Part shown: positions 31,944 through 40,830 of the stretch, in pieces | Position numbering within the stretch: position 1 is the stretch's first letter | Layout: every line of letters begins with the position of its first letter | From: CAZJRB01 sp964547995 | Lineage (GTDB): Bacteria; Planctomycetota; Planctomycetia; Pirellulales; Thermoguttaceae | Length of the DNA stretch: 64,000 nucleotides | Assembly: GCA_964547995.1 (NCBI GenBank) | Contig: CAZJRB010000026.1 | Span: forward strand, 1 to 64,000 | Direction: 5' to 3' | Translations under genes and position numbers: made by a program | The notes under the pieces: generated by a model | The model's database searches: none | What the model was told of the DNA's origin: nothing | What the model saw: the letters and a program-made list of their open reading frames with translations, nothing else

Positions 31944-33281
31944 CTAGGCCTTCCACTGGTTCTTGAGATACCCGGGTATGCCGGAGGCCTCCTTGGGGCC
32001 GATCTGGACCGACCAGCCGGATTCATCCTCGACTCCGGCCGAAAGGACGGCAACGAATCCCGGAATCACCACCTTCCGGTGCGAAATTTTCTCTTCCACG
32101 CCCGACTTCTTCATCGCCTGCGTGATCGTCTCGGCGTTGAACTTGTCGGAGGCCCAGGCCGTCAGCACCGACGTTCCCTCGGTGTCGACCGAGAGGATAT
32201 ACGCCGGCACCCGGCTCGCCTCGACCTCGCCCTCGACCGAGTAATAGCTCAGCGAGAAGTTGGTTGTCACCAGCAGCGGGGAATTCTCTCCGACCTCGCC
32301 CACCACATTGAGCTTGGGCTCGACGGCCACCGGTTTCTGCGGATCGATGTAGATGTCCTGCCGCGTGGTGAGCGCGGGGAGCATCTGCCACTTTTCGATG
32401 GCATCGGTCACTACGACGCCGGCGTACTTGGCAATGTAGGTGCCGGCCTCGACCGCCTGCAACATCGGATCCTCGGCTGTGGTGAAGGCAATCGCCGGAT
32501 AACCCAGCGGGCGGAAACTTTTCAACGCAAGCCGCCGGATTCGGGTCAGCGCTTCGAGCGTGCCCTTCATGCTGCGGGCGCCGGGGTCGAGAACGATTTC
32601 GTCTACTCCGGCGGCCGTGATCTTTTCGGTGAGTTCGGCAAGGGCATCCAAACCGTCTGCTCGGACGGCCAGGGGGCAGTTGTTGTCCTTGGCCACCGCG
32701 GCGGCGGCCTCGGCCTCGGCCGGATCGGAGATGTACAGCAGCGGCCGCGCGCCGGAGAGCGGGGCGGCCGCCTTCCCCAGATTCGCGGCAGTCGCCGACA
32801 TCAAGATGCAAGCCAGCCCGGACTTTTCCGCGGCCAGCTTCGCCGCCGCCTCGAACTTGCCGGGGTCACCCGAGGAGTTGTCCACCGCGACAAGGTTTAC
32901 CTTGATCTGGGTCCCCACCCGCTCGAAGGCGAGCCGGCCGATTGCTTCCGCCCGTTCGGCAATCGCCCCCTCGTCGAGCGTATCGGAAATTCTCACGGCC
33001 ACGGCGGCCGGGCGGTGGAACTTCTCCTCGTGACGGTAGAGTTGCGTTTCGTTTCCGATTTTGATCTCGTTGTCGTCCGTTCCGATCGTGACGAGCTGAA
33101 TGGGCGGCCGCGAAGCAGATTCCAGCGTCGCTTTGGCTTCGGCCGTCACGTGGGGGCACTTGTCCAGCGGAACCTGCCCCGCCGCCATCTTCATGGCAAA
33201 TGCCAGACAGGTGGGAAAACCGCACTCTTTGCAGTTGGTCTTGGGTAACTGTTTGTAGATATCGAGGCCTGTGAGAGCCAT
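31944..33281 (-). CDS. acsC: Corrinoid/iron-sulfur protein large subunit
   Basis: A 445-residue gamma subunit of CODH/ACS. The N-terminal [4Fe-4S] ligands are Cys17, Cys20, Cys25 and Cys42 (NCKECGFPTC and LDKC). A TIM-barrel domain follows, and the C-terminal cobamide-binding domain includes TDVPS-type loops. The segment DEIVLDPGARSMKGTLEAL is typical. The protein carries the corrinoid that receives the methyl group from AcsE and passes it to AcsB. GGAGGAGG just before the ATG gives strong translation. Size equals that of characterised homologues. It follows acsB by 20 bases. Confidence 0.95.
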   Translation of the reverse strand: MALTGLDIYKQLPKTNCKECGFPTCLAFAMKMAAGQVPLDKCPHVTAEAKATLESASRPPIQLVTIGTDDNEIKIGNETQLYRHEEKFHRPAAVAVRISDTLDEGAIAERAEAIGRLAFERVGTQIKVNLVAVDNSSGDPGKFEAAAKLAAEKSGLACILMSATAANLGKAAAPLSGARPLLYISDPAEAEAAAAVAKDNNCPLAVRADGLDALAELTEKITAAGVDEIVLDPGARSMKGTLEALTRIRRLALKSFRPLGYPAIAFTTAEDPMLQAVEAGTYIAKYAGVVVTDAIEKWQMLPALTTRQDIYIDPQKPVAVEPKLNVVGEVGENSPLLVTTNFSLSYYSVEGEVEASRVPAYILSVDTEGTSVLTAWASDKFNAETITQAMKKSGVEEKISHRKVVIPGFVAVLSAGVEDESGWSVQIGPKEASGIPGYLKNQWKA

Positions 33282-33301
33282 AGTTCCTCCTCCCGGATTG
33301 C

Positions 33302-35506
33302 TTACATTAACGGATCGAGTGAGAGAACGGGATGATTGACCTTGGCGAGGTATTCGGCCACTTCCTCCTCCGTCATAGCATCTTCCTCGGTGGCGATTTT
33401 GTCAATGAGGTCCGGTTCCCCAATCCTCTCGGCTTCCTTTTGGAAACGCTCCCGGATGTCCTCCTTCAGGGCTTTCGGCATCCAGACGAGGCGTTTTACG
33501 CCCCCGTCGGCTGAAATGAACTTGGGGCTGGAGAGGTAGAGCCGGCCTACCCCGACGAAACCGGGCGTCTGCGCACCGCCGCCGGTGGCCGAGGCCAGCT
33601 CGCCGAAAGTCATCCCCGAGGGGGTGACGTCCTGGAACTCGCGGTTGACCACCATGACCCCGTTGGCCAGAGGAAGGATCGCGACGATGCACTCGAAGCA
33701 GCCGCAACTGGTCATGGGCGATTCGAGCAGGGCGTAGGCGCAGAATCGCTCGACCTTGCGGTTCGAGTTCTCGTAGACGAACTTGTTGACGCCTTCCCAT
33801 TCGCCCTTGATGTGGTCGATAGTCCGCCCCTTGGGGATCGGCTGGTTGGGGCCGGTGGGATTGATTTCGTAGTTCGCCCGGCCGTCGAGCCAGTTGTACG
33901 CCCCGCAGAGCCCCAGCCGTTGCGGCGTGATCACGCAAACGTGATCGGGCGCGTAACTCTGGCAGACCGTGCAACTGTAGAAGATGTCGACCGACTCGTC
34001 CGTCATGTCGGCGATCCGGTCGTCGCGGTACTTGAAGGCCTTTTGGGCTTCCTCGATTTTTGCCTTCACGGCCTCCGGCTCGGTCAACAGGCGGACGGCG
34101 ATCTTGTCGACGATCCCGCCGTAGTCGTCGTGGAGCTTGGCGTGCAGGATGGTCCCGAGATGTTTCAGCCGGAAGCCGGCCTCGAAGGCCTTCTTGCTGA
34201 TGCGGCACCAGAGTTGGTCCCGCTGGCCGGTGTGCATGAATCCCATGGCGTGGCTGGTGTAGAGATGGATCTGGCGTTCCATGATCCCCTCGAAGTCGCG
34301 CTGCATTTTTCTCCCGGCCACCAGCACCTCGATGGCCAGCGGCATGGCGCCGCCCGGCTCGACCGAGTCGATATCCGGCCCGACGACCTGGATGTCGCCA
34401 TCTTCAATGTCGGCCGTGTCGACCATGCGGGCGTACTCGACCGCGTCGGAATACTTGTAGCCGAATTGCACGTGCATATCGTCCTTGCGGACCCGCTCGC
34501 CCTCGAAGGCCGCCGCGAATCCGACGGGGATGTCGATCTTTTCGATCTTGACCTTTACGGCGCGGGTGTCGATACAGGTCGGTACGAGCTTGTCGTAGTC
34601 GGTGTCGACCACGATGGCCTCGCGGACGGTGACGCCGGTCGGGCGGACCTCCGGCGTGGTGGTCACGTCGGAGATGATCGGGTAGCCCAACAGGATCGCG
34701 CCGGCCCCCACGGCATACCAATCATCGGGGATGTCGCCGAAGGTAATCCCGAAGGCGTGGATTCGCCGTTTCGTGTAGTTGATGCAGTTTCGCGATTCGC
34801 CGCGCTTGTGGCCGCCGAAGGTCAAGGCGCTGCGGATCGACCAGTTCAAGACGTAGATGCCGTCGAGCGAATCGGGCCCGACCGGCACGACATAGAGATC
34901 CCAGCACTCCTCCAGCGGCGCATCTTCCTTCAACACGCCGCCCTCGACCATCTGCTCGCGCATCGTCTTGCCGTCGCGGTTGGCGCAGAGGAAGGTGAGG
35001 ATGGCCCGTTCCTGGAGCCCTCGGACGACCTTCACGGCGATTTCGGTGGTGGGGGCGGGTCCGAGGATTGCCGCGAAGCCGGGCATCCGGCCGTCGACGA
35101 GCTGAATCCCCAGCTCCCGCATGATGGTGTCGGAGATGAATCCCTGGTAGCCGTGAGGCGTCTGGTAGCCGTTGGCGGTCCGCAGCGCGACCAGGACCTC
35201 CTGGGCGAGCATCGTGGCCGCCCCCGCGTCCAGCCCGTCGCCAAGGTACGGAAGCCACAGTTCTTCGGACGGGATGGGCTTGAGCAGCTCGCGTGCGTGC
35301 TCGACCTGGGGTTTCATGTCGCCGACCGTTTTGACCTCGAGTCCCATGAGCGAATACGACATCGGCAAGTTGTAGGCCGTCAGCGGCCCCCATCCGACGG
35401 GTTTGTCGGGGCCGTATTCGGCCAGCGCCTTTTCCAACGCTTCTTCGGCCTGTCGTACCCACTCGGTTGCTCCCCGGATTACCTGCGTGAAAACCTGTTT
35501 GGACAT
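33302..35506 (-). CDS. acsB: Acetyl-CoA synthase (CODH/ACS beta subunit)
   Basis: A 734-residue enzyme that condenses a methyl group, CO and CoA to acetyl-CoA at the nickel-containing A-cluster. The cluster ligands are visible: Cys512 and Cys515 in SCTVCQ, Cys in HVCVITP and GLCGAYN, and Cys601-Gly-Cys603 in TSCGCFECI. The last pair binds the distal nickel. Spacing follows the Moorella enzyme with a constant offset of 6. The start is ATG 35506 with GGGAGG five bases upstream, not the earlier ATG at 35557. Length is close to the bacterial 729 residues, so the N-terminal CODH-docking domain is present. Confidence 0.96.
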   Translation of the reverse strand: MSKQVFTQVIRGATEWVRQAEEALEKALAEYGPDKPVGWGPLTAYNLPMSYSLMGLEVKTVGDMKPQVEHARELLKPIPSEELWLPYLGDGLDAGAATMLAQEVLVALRTANGYQTPHGYQGFISDTIMRELGIQLVDGRMPGFAAILGPAPTTEIAVKVVRGLQERAILTFLCANRDGKTMREQMVEGGVLKEDAPLEECWDLYVVPVGPDSLDGIYVLNWSIRSALTFGGHKRGESRNCINYTKRRIHAFGITFGDIPDDWYAVGAGAILLGYPIISDVTTTPEVRPTGVTVREAIVVDTDYDKLVPTCIDTRAVKVKIEKIDIPVGFAAAFEGERVRKDDMHVQFGYKYSDAVEYARMVDTADIEDGDIQVVGPDIDSVEPGGAMPLAIEVLVAGRKMQRDFEGIMERQIHLYTSHAMGFMHTGQRDQLWCRISKKAFEAGFRLKHLGTILHAKLHDDYGGIVDKIAVRLLTEPEAVKAKIEEAQKAFKYRDDRIADMTDESVDIFYSCTVCQSYAPDHVCVITPQRLGLCGAYNWLDGRANYEINPTGPNQPIPKGRTIDHIKGEWEGVNKFVYENSNRKVERFCAYALLESPMTSCGCFECIVAILPLANGVMVVNREFQDVTPSGMTFGELASATGGGAQTPGFVGVGRLYLSSPKFISADGGVKRLVWMPKALKEDIRERFQKEAERIGEPDLIDKIATEEDAMTEEEVAEYLAKVNHPVLSLDPLM

Positions 35507-35603
35507 CGATGCCTCCCGGTAGTTATGCCTTTGATTCATAGGGTGCGTTGGACGCACCGCAATGTGTTGTTTCTTGTCTGGTGATTTGCTGTTATGGGAC
35601 GGG

Positions 35604-36389
35604 TTACAACCCCGTCCTGTTTCCGACGGCGGCGGTCAGTTCGGTTGCCAGTTTCTGTCTCTTGCAGCGCGGGCAGAAGTCCTCGCCCGCGAGTATTTCC
35701 GTTAGTTTCGGCCCGCCGCGCCGGCAGAGCGCTTGCTCGACCAACTCGCTTACGACGGGTTCGCCACAGCTTATACAACGTTTCAGTTTCACCCGGCTCT
35801 TGAAGGGTGAAATCTCGACCTCTTCCTCGTGTATCCTGACGACGATCGTTCCGACGGGGCAAACCGCGGCACACGCACCACATCCGATGCAATCTTCAGC
35901 CACCAGGTGGAACGGCGCCGCAATCGCCCGGTCAATCCCGCGTCCCGCCGGTGCGATGGCCGATGCCCCGATATTCTCCGCACACACCTGGACGCACAGA
36001 CCGCAGAGAATGCAGTTCCGCTGCGCCTCGGTCACGTGCGGATAGGGCGTGGCGTCGATACCCATCCGGGCAGCCAGTTCACGCAGTTCGGGGCTTTCCG
36101 GGCAGCGGGCCAGCAGAAGCTCCATGACCCCCCGTCGCGCCCGGATCGCCCGCTCCGAATTCACCCGGACCGTCAAGTCCCGCCGGATCGGATAGTTGCA
36201 CGAGGTCACCACCTGCCACCAGCCGCCCCGGTCGATCTCGACCACGCAGATCCGGCAGGCGGCGTAGGGCTCGACGGCCGGGTGGTAACACAACGTCGGT
36301 ATCCAGATGCCGCCGCGCCGGGCGACATCGAGAATCGTCTCGCCGATTTCCGCTTTGAACGGTTTGTCGTCTATCGTTACCGTCGGCAT
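35604..36389 (-). CDS. NuoG/HydA-N-like iron-sulfur electron-transfer protein
   Basis: A 261-residue protein. It has an N-terminal [2Fe-2S] domain (CYHPAVEPYAACRICVVEI), two [4Fe-4S] motifs (CILCGLCVQVCAE and CIGCGACAAVCPVG), then two further CxxC pairs (CISCGE and CPRCKRQ). It resembles the front of NuoG, NAD-linked formate dehydrogenases or [FeFe]-hydrogenases. However, the His-Cys3 cluster region keeps only one cysteine (LLLARCPESPEL), and no hydrogenase or molybdenum domain follows. It probably wires the NuoE/NuoF-like diaphorase encoded just upstream to another electron carrier, perhaps the CODH ferredoxin. The final CxxC pairs may bind zinc or an extra cluster. Confidence 0.75.
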   Translation of the reverse strand: MPTVTIDDKPFKAEIGETILDVARRGGIWIPTLCYHPAVEPYAACRICVVEIDRGGWWQVVTSCNYPIRRDLTVRVNSERAIRARRGVMELLLARCPESPELRELAARMGIDATPYPHVTEAQRNCILCGLCVQVCAENIGASAIAPAGRGIDRAIAAPFHLVAEDCIGCGACAAVCPVGTIVVRIHEEEVEISPFKSRVKLKRCISCGEPVVSELVEQALCRRGGPKLTEILAGEDFCPRCKRQKLATELTAAVGNRTGL

Positions 36390-36390
36390 C

Positions 36391-36541
36391 AGTGGTTCCT
36401 ATCAGTGGTTCCTATCAGTGGATGGCATCTTCTTCATTGCTTACTTTGTCGTCGGTTTTGCCGCTTGCGGCTTCGCAGTGAGTTCTGGCGGGCGTTCGTT
36501 CCCAGTGCAAAGCCGCAAGCGGCAATACTCTGAAACCTCCT
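36391..36541. repeat. Short repeats between the NuoF-like and NuoG-like genes
   Basis: ATCAGTGGTTCCT occurs twice in tandem plus a partial third copy at 36391-36425. TTGCCGCTTGCGGCTT (36458-36473) and AAGCCGCAAGCGGCAA (36510-36525) form a perfect inverted pair and match the element at 1370-1386. The pair may act as an operon-internal RNA hairpin. Confidence 0.6.
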
Positions 36542-38410
36542 CTACACTTTGATAACTGCCGAAAACGGGCACGCGTCGAAACACGTGCCGCAGTTCGTAC
36601 ACTTCTCTTGATCGATCACGTGCGGTTCTTTTCGCTCGCCGGTGATTGCATCGACGGGACACTTCTTCGCACACAGCCTGCAACCGGTACACGTCTCGGG
36701 ATCGATTTCGTACCGGAACAGGCCGGGGCACTCCTTGGCCGGGCAACGCTTCTCGCGAATGTGGGCTTCGTACTCGTCGCGGAAATAACGGACGGTGGAG
36801 AGCACGGGATACGCCGCCGTCTTACCCAGGGCACAAAGTGCCGTGTCCTCCAACAGCGTTCCCAGTGCCTCCAGTTTTTCGATGTCGCCTTCCTGTCCCT
36901 CGCCCTTGCTGATGTTCGTGAGGATGTGCAGCGCCTGGGCGATGCCCTCGCGGCAGGGCGTACACTTGCCGCACGACTCTTCCTTCAGGAAGTTCAAGAA
37001 GTACTTGGCGACGTTAACCATGCAGGTGTCCTCGTCCATGACGATCATGCCGCCGGACCCCATCATGGAGCCGAGTTCGGTGAGGCGGTCGAAGTCGACC
37101 GGTTCGTCGAGAAACTCCGCCGGGATGCACCCTCCGGACGGCCCGCCGGTCTGGACGGCCTTGAAGGCCCTGTCGCCGGGTATTCCGCCGCCGATGCCGA
37201 AAATAATTTCCCGCAGCGTCATACCCATCGGCACCTCGACCAGCCCGGTGTTCTTCACCTTGCCCACCAGCGAGAAGACCTTGGTTCCCTTGCTTCGCTC
37301 GGTCCCCAGCGAGGCGTACCAGTCGGCGCCTTTTGAGATAATGTGCGGGACGTTTGCCCAGGTCTCGACGTTGTTCAAAAGCGACGGTTTTTCGTGGAGC
37401 CCGCTCTCGACGGTATGGATGTATTTTGCACGGGGTTCGCCGACGCGACCTTCGAGCGAGGCCATCAGTGCGGTCGATTCGCCGCAGACGAAGGCCCCGC
37501 CGCCGCGGTTTAAGCGAATGTCAAAGTCAAATCCGCTGCCGAGGATGTTCTCGCCGAGCAGCCCGAGTTCGCGCGCTTGCCCGACGGCGTTCCGCAAACG
37601 CTCGACGGCGATCGGATATTCGTCGCGGACGTAGATGTAGCCGTCCGACGAACCGATGGCATACCCGCCGATGATCATCCCCTCGATAACGGCATGGGGG
37701 ACCCCTTCCATCAGTGCCCGGTCCATGAAGGCGCCGGGATCGCCTTCGTCGCCGTTGGCGATGACGTACCTGGATTCGCCGGGCGCATTTCGCGCGGATT
37801 GCCACTTCCGCCCCGTGAGGAACCCTCCACCGCCCCGTCCCCGGAGCCCCGAGGCAGTGATCACCTCGATGATTTCTTCCGGCGCCATGGAGGCCAGGAC
37901 CTTGGCGACGGCTTCATAACCGCCGGCGGCGATGTAGTCGTCCATCGAGCGTGCGTCAATGACACCGCACAGGGCCAGGGCAATCCTCCGGTGGCCGCGG
38001 TAGAACGGGATTTCTTCGGCAGTGCGTGCGGGCTTGTCCATCCCTTCGTCCTGGTACAGGAGTCTTTCGACAACCCGGTTGCCGACGACGGATTCTCGCC
38101 ATATTTCGGGGACGTCTTCCTCCTTGACGTTCTGATAGAAGATGCCGCCAGGATCGACCGTAACGATCGGCCCGCACTCGCAGAGCCCTTGACAGCCGGT
38201 GAGCCTTGCCTCGACAACAACGTTTTCTTCGTCGAGTGCTTCAGCCGCCTCGGCGAAACGTCTGTGGACTTCCCTGGCCCCCTTGGGGATGCAGCCGGGC
38301 CCGCAGCAAACGCGCACGATGCGGTCTACTCGCGATGCGCGCTGTTGCACGGCAGTCCGGTAGTGCTGGAGATCGTTGGCGCTTTCGAGCGTGGTGTGGA
38401 CGGTACTCAC
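36542..38410 (-). CDS. NuoF/HndC-like NADH-binding diaphorase subunit
   Basis: A 622-residue subunit. The N-terminal thioredoxin-like [2Fe-2S] domain has CCGPGC and TGCQGLCECG. The NADH/FMN domain has GLRGRGGGGFLTGRKW (about 195) and NGDEGDPGAFMDR. A SLBB segment, the [4Fe-4S] motif ESCGKCTPCREG, and two C-terminal ferredoxin clusters (CTGCRLCAKKCP and CTNCGTCFDACP) follow. This is the layout of HndC/HydB, the NAD-binding subunit of bifurcating hydrogenases. No hydrogenase is encoded nearby, so it may couple NAD(H) to CODH electrons. The GTG start overlaps the NuoE-like stop (GTGA) with GGGAG upstream. A much longer frame exists but is the shadow of the upstream gene. Confidence 0.88.
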   Translation of the reverse strand: MSTVHTTLESANDLQHYRTAVQQRASRVDRIVRVCCGPGCIPKGAREVHRRFAEAAEALDEENVVVEARLTGCQGLCECGPIVTVDPGGIFYQNVKEEDVPEIWRESVVGNRVVERLLYQDEGMDKPARTAEEIPFYRGHRRIALALCGVIDARSMDDYIAAGGYEAVAKVLASMAPEEIIEVITASGLRGRGGGGFLTGRKWQSARNAPGESRYVIANGDEGDPGAFMDRALMEGVPHAVIEGMIIGGYAIGSSDGYIYVRDEYPIAVERLRNAVGQARELGLLGENILGSGFDFDIRLNRGGGAFVCGESTALMASLEGRVGEPRAKYIHTVESGLHEKPSLLNNVETWANVPHIISKGADWYASLGTERSKGTKVFSLVGKVKNTGLVEVPMGMTLREIIFGIGGGIPGDRAFKAVQTGGPSGGCIPAEFLDEPVDFDRLTELGSMMGSGGMIVMDEDTCMVNVAKYFLNFLKEESCGKCTPCREGIAQALHILTNISKGEGQEGDIEKLEALGTLLEDTALCALGKTAAYPVLSTVRYFRDEYEAHIREKRCPAKECPGLFRYEIDPETCTGCRLCAKKCPVDAITGERKEPHVIDQEKCTNCGTCFDACPFSAVIKV

Positions 38411-39099
38411 TTTTTCTTGCTCCCGCCGCTTTTTTTCTTTCCGGCGTCCTTCTTCTTTTTTGCCCCGCCGCTTTTTTTCTTGCCGGCGGCGGGCTTCTTT
38501 TTCTTTTTCAGCCCGCCACCTTTTTTCTCGCCGGCCGCCGCCTTCTTCTTCTTCGCCACCCCACGCTTTTTTTCCTTCTCGGCGGCTGCCTTGCTCTTGT
38601 CGACGACGGCCTCTCCCGCCGGCTTGTCGCCTGCCGCGATCTTTTCGAGTAGTCCGACGGCCGAATCCGTCGTGAGGCCGCCGTAGTATTCCCCGTCCAC
38701 CACCATCACCGGCGCCAGCGCGCACGCCCCGACGCAGTTGACCGGTGCAAACGTGAACTTCCGGTCGGGCGACGTCCCGCCGGGCACGAGATCGAACTGC
38801 TCCCGGATCGCCTCGGCGATCTTGCCGGCGCCCTTCAGGAAGCAAACCGTTCCCATGCAAAGCTGGATCGTGTGGTCGCCCTTGGGCATCAGCCGGAACG
38901 ACGAATAGAACGTCGCCACGCTGTAAACCTGCGCAAGGGGTACGGCCAGCCCGCTCGAAAGCTCTTTCAGCTCCCCCTGCGGCAGGTAGCCGTGCTCCGC
39001 CTGGAGGTCCTGCATCATCGGGATGAGCATTCCGGGATCGCCGTTGTAGCGGTCGATGATTGCGGCAACGGGCTCCGTTTGCGTATCAGCCATTTCCAC
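38407..39099 (-). CDS. NuoE/HndA-like [2Fe-2S] subunit with lysine-rich tail
   Basis: Residues 1-155 are a normal 24-kDa-type subunit: helical N-terminus (ILMMQDLQAEHGYLP-like) and a thioredoxin-fold [2Fe-2S] site made by CMGTVCFLKG and NCVGACALAP. It passes electrons to the NuoF-like subunit. Residues from about 157 to 230 form an unusual basic tail of repeats such as KKKKAAAGEKKGGG and KKKSGGAKKKK. This kind of tail occurs on DNA- or RNA-binding or surface-associated proteins. Its function is unknown; it could anchor the complex to nucleic acid or acidic membrane. GTG 39099 (after GGAGG) or ATG 39093 could be the start. Confidence 0.85.
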   Translation of the reverse strand: MEMADTQTEPVAAIIDRYNGDPGMLIPMMQDLQAEHGYLPQGELKELSSGLAVPLAQVYSVATFYSSFRLMPKGDHTIQLCMGTVCFLKGAGKIAEAIREQFDLVPGGTSPDRKFTFAPVNCVGACALAPVMVVDGEYYGGLTTDSAVGLLEKIAAGDKPAGEAVVDKSKAAAEKEKKRGVAKKKKAAAGEKKGGGLKKKKKPAAGKKKSGGAKKKKDAGKKKSGGSKKK

Positions 39100-39149
39100 T
39101 CAACCCTCCGCACCCAAAGCCGCCGGGACGCGACGTTGACTGCCGGTTG

Positions 39150-40301
39150 TCAAAAGTACTCGATTTCGACTTCTTTTCCCCTGCGCCGCAATTCCTCCCC
39201 CAGCGCGTGGACGACTTGCGTCTTGAGACTGAGGTCCCTGGGAAGGTTCGGGTTTTGGTGCGCGGGGTTCATGGCCCTGCCCACCAGCACCTTGATCTCG
39301 TCCGCTTCGCGGAGCAACATGACCAGGGAGCTGGCCCCGTCCACTTTCAATTCCAGTTCGTCGTTCGGCTCGTTCGAGCGGATTATTTCCAGCGCTTTGG
39401 TGATCGTCAACGTGCCTTCCGTCACCAGGTCGATTCCCTCGATTCTGCCGGTGGCCGGAACGGCATCGGTGCCGGTTTCCAGGTCGACGGTAATTCCCCG
39501 TTGCAACTGTCTCGCGACGATGTTTGCGGTCGTCCCCCCGCACACGACGTGCTTGCCGTGCGAGGACATCAGCGCCTCGACCACGCGGTCGTCGTTTTCC
39601 CTTTCGACGGGGGGGCCCGTGAAGACGGTCACGATGCGCCTCCAGCGGGCCTTGATAACGGCGATAGTCACATCGTCGCCGGGCGGTCCTTCGTAGAGCC
39701 CCTCGACGACCCGGGAGAGCTTCTCCGCCATTTCTTCGGCCGAGAGGGCCTGGTGTACGTGGTTTTCCAGGTACCCGGCAACCTTTTCCCAGCCCCAGCC
39801 GAGCGGGTAGGCGCCGCCGATTCCCGCGTTGATCACGCCGTCGGAAACCAGGATCAGCCAGTCGCCGGGGCGCAACCCAAAAGAGTAGTCGTAGATGTGC
39901 TTCCCGCTGATGTCGCGTTCCTCGTACGGAAGCTGTTGCATCTTGTTCCGGCGGACCAGGAAGGGGGGCGGGCTGTCGTACATCACCAGCTTGGCTTCCC
40001 CTGCGGTGTAAAGCTGTGCCAGGCTGAAGGTGCTGTAGGCGATTTTCCGCACCCGGCAGATCGGCAGCGTCTCGGAAACCGTCCGGACCACCTCGTTCAG
40101 CGGCAGCCCTTCGTCGAGCATCCGCGTGGCGATCCGCGTGGTCAGCGTGGAGAGGATGCTCGCCTTCACGCCGCTCCCCAGCCCGTCGGAAAAGACAAGC
40201 GTTGCCATATCCGGTCTGGTGACGAACTCGACGCTGTCGCCGCACAACTCTTCCCTTTTCTTGTTTATCTGCCTCAGGCCGAACTCATAGAACACTCTCA
40301 C
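39150..40301 (-). CDS. SpoIIE-type PP2C phosphatase
   Basis: A 383-residue protein. The first 240 residues are a PP2C/SpoIIE phosphatase domain with metal-binding aspartates in LVFSDGLGSGVKAS and LILVSDGVINAG, and with GPPGDDVTIAVI. The last about 140 residues (from VTVFTGPPVEREN, with HVVCGGTTANIVAR) form a domain I know only from similar proteins beside hydrogenase operons. Such phosphatases usually act on a serine-phosphorylated STAS-type regulator. No such partner is visible here. The GTG start overlaps the PAS gene stop (GTGA) with AGGAGG upstream. It is probably a regulator of this operon or of the diaphorase, by inference from position. Confidence 0.8.
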   Translation of the reverse strand: MRVFYEFGLRQINKKREELCGDSVEFVTRPDMATLVFSDGLGSGVKASILSTLTTRIATRMLDEGLPLNEVVRTVSETLPICRVRKIAYSTFSLAQLYTAGEAKLVMYDSPPPFLVRRNKMQQLPYEERDISGKHIYDYSFGLRPGDWLILVSDGVINAGIGGAYPLGWGWEKVAGYLENHVHQALSAEEMAEKLSRVVEGLYEGPPGDDVTIAVIKARWRRIVTVFTGPPVERENDDRVVEALMSSHGKHVVCGGTTANIVARQLQRGITVDLETGTDAVPATGRIEGIDLVTEGTLTITKALEIIRSNEPNDELELKVDGASSLVMLLREADEIKVLVGRAMNPAHQNPNLPRDLSLKTQVVHALGEELRRRGKEVEIEYF

Positions 40302-40801
40302 GGTGTTCCCTCCTGGCGGAATATATCCGTGAGCTTGGCCAGGAGCACCTTGGTTTCCGCCGTTGTTTCGCCGAGCAGGCCGGCGATTTCCTGGGCGGTG
40401 TGCATCTGCCGGCGGATCACCTCTTCGGCCCGCGCCAGCGTTTCCCGTTTGATCTCCTGCAACTCTGCCCTGGCCTCTTCCTCCTCGGTGGTGTCGATGA
40501 ATATCCCGCAGTAGCGGTTTTCGCCCTCAATCTTGAACAGTCCCGCCCGGTAGTGCCTGTTGTGTTCCGGCACGCTGCCACGGACGGAGAGTTGTCCGCC
40601 CCCGGCAATCGCTTCCTCGAAACAATCCGAGTGCAAGAACTCCGAGGCCTTGTGCCCCCGAAGGTCTCCGTCGCCGGTGCAAAACATCTCGCGGAACGCC
40701 GGATTGACGAATTGGATGAAGGCTTCCCCGTCCACCAGCAATATCCCGTTCGGGGTGTGGTGGAGTATGGAACTCACTTCCGGCACTTCTTCGGCGTGCA
40801 T
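40298..40801 (-). CDS. PAS-domain sensor protein
   Basis: A 167-residue protein with one PAS domain (about residues 10-110: HTPNGILLVDGEAFIQFVNPAFREMF and GIFIDTTEEEEAR) and a C-terminal helical, coiled-coil-like segment. There is no kinase, HTH or output domain, so it must signal through a partner. The SpoIIE phosphatase, whose start overlaps it by four bases, is the natural candidate. The ATG at 40801 has CGGAGG seven bases before it. A TTG at 40825 would add a CGGC-containing N-terminus that could bind a cluster. The PAS ligand is unknown; redox or CO sensing would be plausible. Confidence 0.75.
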   Translation of the reverse strand: MHAEEVPEVSSILHHTPNGILLVDGEAFIQFVNPAFREMFCTGDGDLRGHKASEFLHSDCFEEAIAGGGQLSVRGSVPEHNRHYRAGLFKIEGENRYCGIFIDTTEEEEARAELQEIKRETLARAEEVIRRQMHTAQEIAGLLGETTAETKVLLAKLTDIFRQEGTP

Positions 40802-40830
40802 CGGGCAGCCTCCGCAGTTCGACAATCGGT

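Noticed and set aside
38410..38860. Upstream extension of the NuoF-like gene to 38860
   Set aside because: The added about 150 residues are the out-of-frame shadow of the lysine-rich NuoE tail. A GTG with a good ribosome-binding site overlaps the NuoE stop.
35604..39099. [FeFe]-hydrogenase operon
   Set aside because: The three subunits resemble hydrogenase partners, but no H-cluster domain occurs in any of them or nearby.
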